The notes under the pieces were generated by a model. That model saw nothing but the letters and a program-made list of their open reading frames with translations, was not told the origin of the DNA and made no database searches. The position numbers and the translations under genes are program-made. Shown piece by piece: positions 5,237 to 9,223 of a stretch of 9,223 nt of DNA. The stretch spans positions 1-9,223 of the forward strand of contig JAJPEB010000042.1 of assembly GCA_023252315.1 (NCBI GenBank), written 5' to 3'. How positions within the stretch are numbered: the first letter of the stretch is position 1; each line of letters opens with the position of its first letter. Source of the stretch: Candidatus Woesearchaeota archaeon (lineage in GTDB: Archaea > Nanobdellota > Nanobdellia > Woesearchaeales > UBA525).

Positions 5237-7039
5237 TCAGTACTTTCCTCTCAGCTTCATCTTCGGGTAGATCGTGAGCGACTTGAGCTCGTCCATGAAC
5301 AGCTTGAACGCGTAGCTCATGTCCACGTGGCTGATCTCCGTCGCGTCCTTGCAGACCGGGCAGCTCGCCACGTTCTTGCGGCTGTCGTAGACCGCGATGA
5401 GGCCGCAGTTCTCGCACACGGGGATCGTGGTCTTGTCCGAGTCGAAGCGCTCCTTGAGCAGCATGCTCGCGCCGTGGGCGACGAAGGTGTCCTTCTCCAT
5501 CTCTCCCAGGCGCAGCCCGCCCTCCTTCGCCTTGCCCTCCGTCGGCTGCCTCGTGAGCAGCTGGATGGGGCCGCGCGCGCGCGACTGCATCTTGTTCGCG
5601 ACCATGTGCTTGAGCCTGAGGTAGTACATGTTGCCGACGTAGATCTCGACGTGCATCCGCTCGCCCGTCTCGCCGTTGCACATGATCTCGCAGCCGTTCT
5701 CCTTGAAGCCGAACTTCTTGAGCTCGTCGCGCAGGTCGCGCTCGGCCTCGTTGCTGAAGATGGTGCCGTCCACGTACCTGCCCGAGAGCGCGCCGACCTT
5801 GCCGCCGAGCAGCTCGAGGAGGTGGCCGACCGTCATCCTGCTCGGGATGCCGTGGGGGCTGAAGAGGAGGTCCGGGACGATGCCGTGCTCGCTAAACGGC
5901 ATGTCCGCCGCCTTCACGATCGTCGCGACGACGCCCTTCTGGCCGTGGCGCGAGATGAACTTGTCGCCGATCTCGGGGATGCGGTTGTCGCGCAGGCGCA
6001 CCTGCACGAGCTTGTTGCCCTCCTCGTTCTCGGTCAGCATGACGAAGTCGACGACGCCCTCCTCGCCGTGCTTGAGGCTCATCGAGCTCTCGCGGCGGTA
6101 GTTCGTGACGAGGTTGTACTCGTCCATGCCGGAGAGGAACCTGGGCGGGGACGTCTTGCCGATGATGACGTCGCCTTCGGCCACGCGCGCCTCGGGCCCG
6201 ATGATGCCGTCCTCGTCGAGGAAGCGGTAGTCGTGCTCGGAGCGGTAGCCCTTCGCGTCCTTGTCGGGGATCGAGATCTCGTCCATGAGGCCGCCCGAGT
6301 AGCGCAGCTCCTCCGCCTTCGTCGGGCGGTAGTACGTGCTGCGGCCGAACCCGCGCTGGATGCTGCCCTCGTTCACGACGATGGCGTCCTCCATGTTGTA
6401 GCCCTTGTAGCTCATGACGGCGACCGTCGCGTTCATGCCGCTCGGGTGCTTGTCGTAGTCGATGATGTCGTAGAGGAGCGTGGTCACGACCGGGCGCTGC
6501 GGGTAGTGCAGCAGGCTCGTGTCCATGTCCATGCGCATGAAGAAGTTCGCGGCGTAGAAGCCCATCGCCTGCTTCTGGTTCTTGGCTCCCTGCAGCAGCC
6601 TCGCGCCGGGGTTGAAGTCGCCAAACGGCACGAGCGCGGCGATGATGCCGAAGATGTCGATGCTCGCGATCTCGAGGTGCGTGTGCTCGGGCGTGAGATC
6701 GGACTCCTCGAGCGCGACGAGCGCCATCTCCTCCTCGGACGCGTCGAGGAACTCGAGCAGGCCCTGCTTGAGCAGCTCCTTCCACGTGAGCTCGTTCGAC
6801 TGCAGCTTCGCGATGTGCTCGCCGGTGAGGAGCGGCTTGCCGTTCTTCACGACGATGAGCGGGCGCACGCTGCGGCCCTTCGCGGTCTCGACGTAGACGC
6901 TCTCGAGCGACTCGTCGTAGAGCACGTTGACGTGCGCGGACATCTTGCCCTGCCTGCGCTCGCTGACGATGCTCGCGATGAACTCGCGGGGGCTCTCCAC
7001 CGTGCCGAGGTACTTGTGATCGAGGAATACGTCTGCCAT
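5237..7039 (-). CDS. rpoB1: DNA-directed RNA polymerase subunit B' (Rpo2C)
   Basis: B' is the C-terminal half of the second-largest subunit, split from B'' as in many euryarchaea and DPANN lineages. It lines the active site opposite A' and contacts NTP and the RNA 3' end. The product has 600 residues. Marks in order: AMGFYAANFFMRMDMD (about 158-173), SYKGYNMEDAIVVNEGS (210-226), RHGQKG (364-369) with the active-site lysine, PDLLFSPHGIPSRMT, GGLRLGEMEKD (507-517) and a C-terminal zinc ribbon with C542, C545, C560 and C563. The end, MKLRGKY, is typical of the clamp and anchor region. I chose the ATG at 7039: AGGTG lies six bases before it, whereas a GTG at 7048 lacks such a site. The start follows the rpoB2 stop by nine bases. 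Confidence 0.96.
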   Translation of the reverse strand: MADVFLDHKYLGTVESPREFIASIVSERRQGKMSAHVNVLYDESLESVYVETAKGRSVRPLIVVKNGKPLLTGEHIAKLQSNELTWKELLKQGLLEFLDASEEEMALVALEESDLTPEHTHLEIASIDIFGIIAALVPFGDFNPGARLLQGAKNQKQAMGFYAANFFMRMDMDTSLLHYPQRPVVTTLLYDIIDYDKHPSGMNATVAVMSYKGYNMEDAIVVNEGSIQRGFGRSTYYRPTKAEELRYSGGLMDEISIPDKDAKGYRSEHDYRFLDEDGIIGPEARVAEGDVIIGKTSPPRFLSGMDEYNLVTNYRRESSMSLKHGEEGVVDFVMLTENEEGNKLVQVRLRDNRIPEIGDKFISRHGQKGVVATIVKAADMPFSEHGIVPDLLFSPHGIPSRMTVGHLLELLGGKVGALSGRYVDGTIFSNEAERDLRDELKKFGFKENGCEIMCNGETGERMHVEIYVGNMYYLRLKHMVANKMQSRARGPIQLLTRQPTEGKAKEGGLRLGEMEKDTFVAHGASMLLKERFDSDKTTIPVCENCGLIAVYDSRKNVASCPVCKDATEISHVDMSYAFKLFMDELKSLTIYPKMKLRGKY

Positions 7040-7045
7040 GTCGCC

Positions 7046-7050
7046 CACCT
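7046..7050 (-). promoter_or_regulatory. Shine-Dalgarno site setting the rpoB1 start
   Basis: AGGTG on the minus strand overlaps the TAG stop of rpoB2 and ends six bases before the ATG at 7039. It supports that ATG over the upstream in-frame GTG at 7048. Confidence 0.6.
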
Positions 7051-8548
7051 AGATGTCCTTGGCCAGCGTCAGCCCCAGCCGTCGGAGGTCCTTCATGACC
7101 TCGTCTTCGTTGATCGCCGAGCTCGCGCGCGCGAGCATCGCGAGGTTCTTCCTGAGCCCGATGTTGCTTCCCTCGGGCGTCTCGGACGGGCAGAGCCTGC
7201 CGAGGTGCGTGCTGTGCAGCGCGCGCGCGGCGAAGTTCTCCTGGCTGCTCGAGAGCGGGCTCACGACGCGCTGCAGGTGCGAGAGCGTCTGCAGGAAGTT
7301 GAGCCTCTCGAGGCGCTGGCACACGCCCGTGCGCCCGCCGACCCAGTTGCCCGTCGCCATGCTCGAGTAGATCTTCTGCGTGAGCAGCTTCTCCCGGATG
7401 ATGACCTTGATGCTCGGGAACTTGCCGCGCTTGACGATGCGCTGGAAGTTGTAGAGCATGTCGCCGATGAGCACCTTGAGGTTCACGCGGAAGAGGTCGG
7501 CCAGCAGGTCGCCCGAGAGCTTGAGGCGCTTGTTCATGTAGTGGTCCTTGTCGTCCTCCGGCAGGACCTCGCCGCTCACGAGCACGTAGCGCTTGAGGTA
7601 CTTGCACAGCGAGTACGCCTTCGCCATGCGCCTGTCGTCGGTCGTGCCGATGTGCGGGAGCAGGTACTTGTCGACGATCTCGTTCATGCGCTCCATCCTG
7701 ATCTCGCGCGTCTGGTTGATGCCGATGCGCTTGCTCAGGTAGTCGATCGCGTCGTCGACCGTCTTGATGTCGACGAACTCGTAGAGGTTGATGATGACCT
7801 CGCTGTTGTCCGTGAGGCCGATCATGCGCATGATGTCCTCGTCCTTGACCATGCCCAGCGCCTTGATCACGGGGATGAGCGGCACGCGCTTGACCCTCGT
7901 GAACGTGAGGTAGAAGAGGCCGTCCTTGAGGCGCTCGTACATGTGGGGGATGCGGTAGCTGCCGCGCTCGGAGAAGACCTTGCCGACCCAGGGGCTCACG
8001 CCCGTGCTCGCGCGCTCGACCATGAAGCGGTTGCTCGCGAGGTCCTCGATGTCGACGATCGCCTTCTCCGTCCCGTTGACGATGAAGTAGCCCCCCGGGT
8101 CGTCCGGGTCCTCGCCCTGGCGGATGAGCTCGTCGCGCGTGAGGCCGAAGAGGTGGCAGTTCTTGCTCTTGAGCATGATGGGGAGGCTGCCGATCTGCGT
8201 CTTGAAGCTCTCGCGCTGCACGCCGTTGATGTGCGCCGAGACCTCCATGTAGATCGGGGCCGCGTAGCTGATGTTGCGCAGGCGCGCCTCGATAGGGTAG
8301 ATCGCGCGCGTGCTGCCGTCCGCCTCCGTGATCTCGGGCTTCGTGACCCAGATCTTGTCGAGCTGGATCTTGAACTCCTCGACGTTGCTCGGGATGATCG
8401 TGGGCTCGATCTCCTTGTTCTCGTTCACGATCTCCTGCAGCTCGTGCTCGATGAAGTAGTTGAAGGAGTCGATGTCGGCGAGCACGAGCGAGTGCTCGTG
8501 GAAGTACTTCTGGATGAGCGCCTGCGAGTCGAGATTCTTCTGTTCCAT
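7049..8548 (-). CDS. rpoB2: DNA-directed RNA polymerase subunit B'' (Rpo2N)
   Basis: B'' is the N-terminal half of the second-largest subunit (protrusion, lobe and fork). The 499 residues match the usual 490-550. Visible blocks are PIEARLRNISYAAPIYM (85-101), the lobe/protrusion motif DPGGYFIVNGTEKAI (150-164), TTDDRRMAKAYSL followed by DKDHYMNKRLKLSGDLLADLFR (333-354), and GVCQRLERLNFLQTLSHLQRV (408-428). The fork-loop region SPLSSSQENFAARALHSTHLGRLCPSETPEG ends at 460. The protein ends soon after SNIGLRKNLA, the customary B''/B' split point. The ATG follows the rpoH stop by nine bases, and GAGG overlapping that stop can act as the ribosome site. The fork segment differs from the common FEARDLHPTHWG wording, with A for E and D, S for P and L for W. 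This may be lineage variation. Confidence 0.96.
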   Translation of the reverse strand: MEQKNLDSQALIQKYFHEHSLVLADIDSFNYFIEHELQEIVNENKEIEPTIIPSNVEEFKIQLDKIWVTKPEITEADGSTRAIYPIEARLRNISYAAPIYMEVSAHINGVQRESFKTQIGSLPIMLKSKNCHLFGLTRDELIRQGEDPDDPGGYFIVNGTEKAIVDIEDLASNRFMVERASTGVSPWVGKVFSERGSYRIPHMYERLKDGLFYLTFTRVKRVPLIPVIKALGMVKDEDIMRMIGLTDNSEVIINLYEFVDIKTVDDAIDYLSKRIGINQTREIRMERMNEIVDKYLLPHIGTTDDRRMAKAYSLCKYLKRYVLVSGEVLPEDDKDHYMNKRLKLSGDLLADLFRVNLKVLIGDMLYNFQRIVKRGKFPSIKVIIREKLLTQKIYSSMATGNWVGGRTGVCQRLERLNFLQTLSHLQRVVSPLSSSQENFAARALHSTHLGRLCPSETPEGSNIGLRKNLAMLARASSAINEDEVMKDLRRLGLTLAKDI

Positions 8549-8557
8549 GGTGGGGCC

Positions 8558-8833
8558 TCAGTCAACGGACACGATGCGGTAGAACGTCGTCGTGCCGGCG
8601 GTCGATGATTTCCTCGTGATCCTGATGAGGTCGCCCTCCTTCGCTCCGAGGTGCGCGATGCCCGCGTCCGTCACGCGGATGCGCGGCATCTGCTGCGCCT
8701 GCGCGCCAAACGTGCGCAGGACCTCGTCCTTCTCCTTCTGCGAGCAGAGCTCGTGCAGGGGCACGAGCGTGTGCGATGTGACGTCGAAGAGCGGTTCCGT
8801 CCCCACGGGTGCGCTCGGTGCTTTCTTGGTCAT
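8558..8833 (-). CDS. rpoH: DNA-directed RNA polymerase subunit H (Rpo5)
   Basis: Rpo5 is the archaeal counterpart of the C-terminal domain of eukaryotic RPB5 and sits at the downstream jaw of the polymerase. The 91 residues include a non-conserved N-terminal extension of about 18 residues. The typical core follows: HTLVPLHELCSQKEKDEVLRTFG, QQMPRIRVTD, then the signature LGAKEGDLIRITRKSSTAG and a C-terminal YRIVSVD. The reading frame stays open upstream through both tRNA genes, but that part is not protein coding. The ATG at 8833 is preceded by a G-rich GGGGGGAGAGG stretch. Only 27 nt separate it from the tRNA-Lys 3' end, so tRNA 3' processing would free the mRNA with a short leader. It is the first gene of the polymerase operon, as in most archaea. 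Confidence 0.94.
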   Translation of the reverse strand: MTKKAPSAPVGTEPLFDVTSHTLVPLHELCSQKEKDEVLRTFGAQAQQMPRIRVTDAGIAHLGAKEGDLIRITRKSSTAGTTTFYRIVSVD

Positions 8834-8860
8834 TTTGCCTCTCCCCCCTCTTGCGCGGAA

Positions 8861-8934
8861 TGGGTCCGACGGGATTTGAACCCGCGACCGTCCGATTAAA
8901 AGTCGGTCGCTCTGCCAGGCTGAGCTACGGACCC
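8861..8934 (-). tRNA. tRNA-Lys(UUU)
   Basis: The 74 nt fold into a full cloverleaf. The acceptor stem is GGGTCCG/CGGACCC with discriminator A, the D arm GCTC/GAGC with AGCCTGGCA loop, the anticodon loop CTTTTAA (anticodon TTT at 34-36), and the T arm GCGGG-TTCAAAT-CCCGT. CCA is not encoded. The top pair of the anticodon stem appears to be A27-A43, a mismatch. No intron is seen. Confidence 0.95.
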
Positions 8935-8972
8935 CTGATCGTCCTGTTCGTGCGGCGCGAATCCCGTCTCCA

Positions 8973-9045
8973 CGCCCTGGCCGGGATTTGAACCCGGGTC
9001 GAAAGCGCGACAGGCTTTCATGCTGGGCCGCTACACCACCAGGGC
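8973..9045 (-). tRNA. tRNA-Asp(GUC)
   Basis: The 73 nt form a cloverleaf. The acceptor stem is GCCCTGG/CCAGGGC with discriminator G, as expected for Asp. The anticodon stem AAAGC/GCTTT encloses the loop CTGTCGC (anticodon GTC), and the T loop is TTCAAAT on a CCGGG/CCCGG stem. The D stem has G-U pairs. CCA is not encoded. A 38 nt spacer separates it from tRNA-Lys on the same strand. Confidence 0.95.
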
Positions 9046-9107
9046 ATCTTCTGCCCGTCGACCGCGCCACCTTCCAGCGTGCTCTCTGACTCGGTGCTTG
9101 CCCAAGC

Positions 9108-9152
9108 TCAGAATGCGCTCTCAGGTGACGTACGGACCCCGTGGACGGACAT
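9108..9152 (-). CDS. Possible 14-codon leader ORF ahead of the tRNA-rpoH operon
   Basis: An ATG at 9152 opens a frame that reads MSVHGVRTSPESAF and ends at TGA. It lies 38 nt from the upstream edge of the promoter at 9175-9190, almost the same spacing as rpl30e (39 nt), so it would be at the very 5' end of the transcript as a leaderless ORF. The peptide has no recognisable motif, and a frame this short can occur by chance. It is listed only because of the spacing. Confidence 0.2.
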   Translation of the reverse strand: MSVHGVRTSPESAF

Positions 9153-9174
9153 TGCAGCTCGCGAATCGCAAGGT

Positions 9175-9190
9175 CTTTTTAAAGGTTACG
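9175..9190 (-). promoter_or_regulatory. BRE/TATA promoter for the tRNA-Asp/tRNA-Lys/rpo operon
   Basis: The minus strand reads CGTAACCTTTAAAAAG, identical over all 16 bases to the rpl30e promoter. Transcription would begin near 9153, leaving about 110 nt of leader before tRNA-Asp. It is the only convincing promoter-like element I see upstream of the tRNAs, and no AT-rich box lies between it and tRNA-Asp. TTTAAA is palindromic, but on the plus strand the start would fall beyond the ATG at 9198, so minus-strand use is favoured. Confidence 0.65.
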
Positions 9191-9197
9191 GTGAGGC

Positions 9198-9223
9198 ATG
9201 TTTTTTGGGAAAAAGGCGCGCCG
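9198..9223 (+). CDS. Possible start of a divergent gene, cut by right window edge
   Basis: An ATG at 9198 opens a frame reading MFFGKKAR to the end of the window. The early codons are AT-rich and lysine-containing, as often seen at gene starts in GC-rich genomes. GGTGAGG precedes the ATG almost directly, which is too close for a normal ribosome site. With eight full codons visible, no family can be named and the start is unproven. Confidence 0.25.

Noticed and set aside
2615..8608. A nearly 2000-codon open frame on the plus strand, antisense to rpoA1, rpoB1 and rpoB2
   Set aside because: Its product is a low-complexity string of Arg, Leu, Ala, Val, Asp, Glu and His without any domain. It arises from the strong G/C-ending codon use of the real minus-strand genes, which are conserved over their whole length.
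8834..9070. Upstream extension of the rpoH reading frame by 79 codons
   Set aside because: It runs through both tRNA genes and gives Arg/Gly/Ser-rich nonsense. The conserved Rpo5 core lies within the part that starts at the ATG at 8833.
9131..9140. TACGGACCCC, which repeats the (complemented) 5' end of tRNA-Lys, as a possible integration site remnant
   Set aside because: Only ten bases match, and there is no integrase gene or longer tRNA copy nearby. Chance is the simpler explanation.
1..9223. CRISPR arrays, insertion sequences, inteins or defence genes
   Set aside because: I saw no regularly spaced repeats, transposase-like or intein-like motifs, or terminal inverted repeats. Nearly all of the coding sequence is accounted for by core transcription and translation genes.

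Overview
The window is GC-rich archaeal DNA dominated by an RNA polymerase operon on the minus strand. Evidence for Archaea: both large subunits are split (B''/B' and A'/A''), subunit H heads the operon, L30e and a short two-KH NusA lie beyond it, and the promoters have archaeal BRE/TATA form. Compact proteins and the style of the B' sequence suggest a DPANN-type or euryarchaeal genome, possibly a metagenome assembly. The phylum is a guess.

Layout from right to left, along minus-strand transcription. At the right edge lies a BRE/TATA promoter (9175-9190), next to a possible divergent gene fragment. A leader of about 110 nt follows, then tRNA-Asp(GUC) and tRNA-Lys(UUU). The closely packed genes rpoH, rpoB2 (B''), rpoB1 (B'), rpoA1 (A') and rpoA2 (A'') follow, with gaps of 1-18 bp and Shine-Dalgarno-like signals at most junctions. 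The operon ends in a pyrimidine-rich tract just after rpoA2. Next comes an unrecognised plus-strand gene (1154-1615) with its own apparent promoter, which separates rpoA2 from the usual next genes. Those are rpl30e and nusA, which overlap by ATGA and have a separate promoter. nusA converges on, and overlaps by 14 bp, the 3' end of a plus-strand RibD-type deaminase gene that is cut by the left edge.

Together the minus-strand genes supply five parts of the RNA polymerase, a ribosomal protein, a transcription factor and two tRNAs. A' carries the catalytic aspartates and the bridge helix, and B' and B'' carry the expected conserved blocks.

The outstanding oddity is A''. Its N-terminal helix runs straight into the GLPRLIE segment, and roughly 50 residues that normally lie between them are missing. 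Those residues contain the trigger loop, which closes on the incoming nucleotide. The gap is in frame and the rest of the protein looks intact. Either this lineage or locus has a highly unusual polymerase, or the assembled sequence carries a deletion. Other points of interest are the inserted gene, a shared promoter motif placed 36-39 nt from three ATGs (suggesting leaderless transcripts), a possible 14-codon leader ORF ahead of the tRNAs, and a degenerate second KH loop in NusA.
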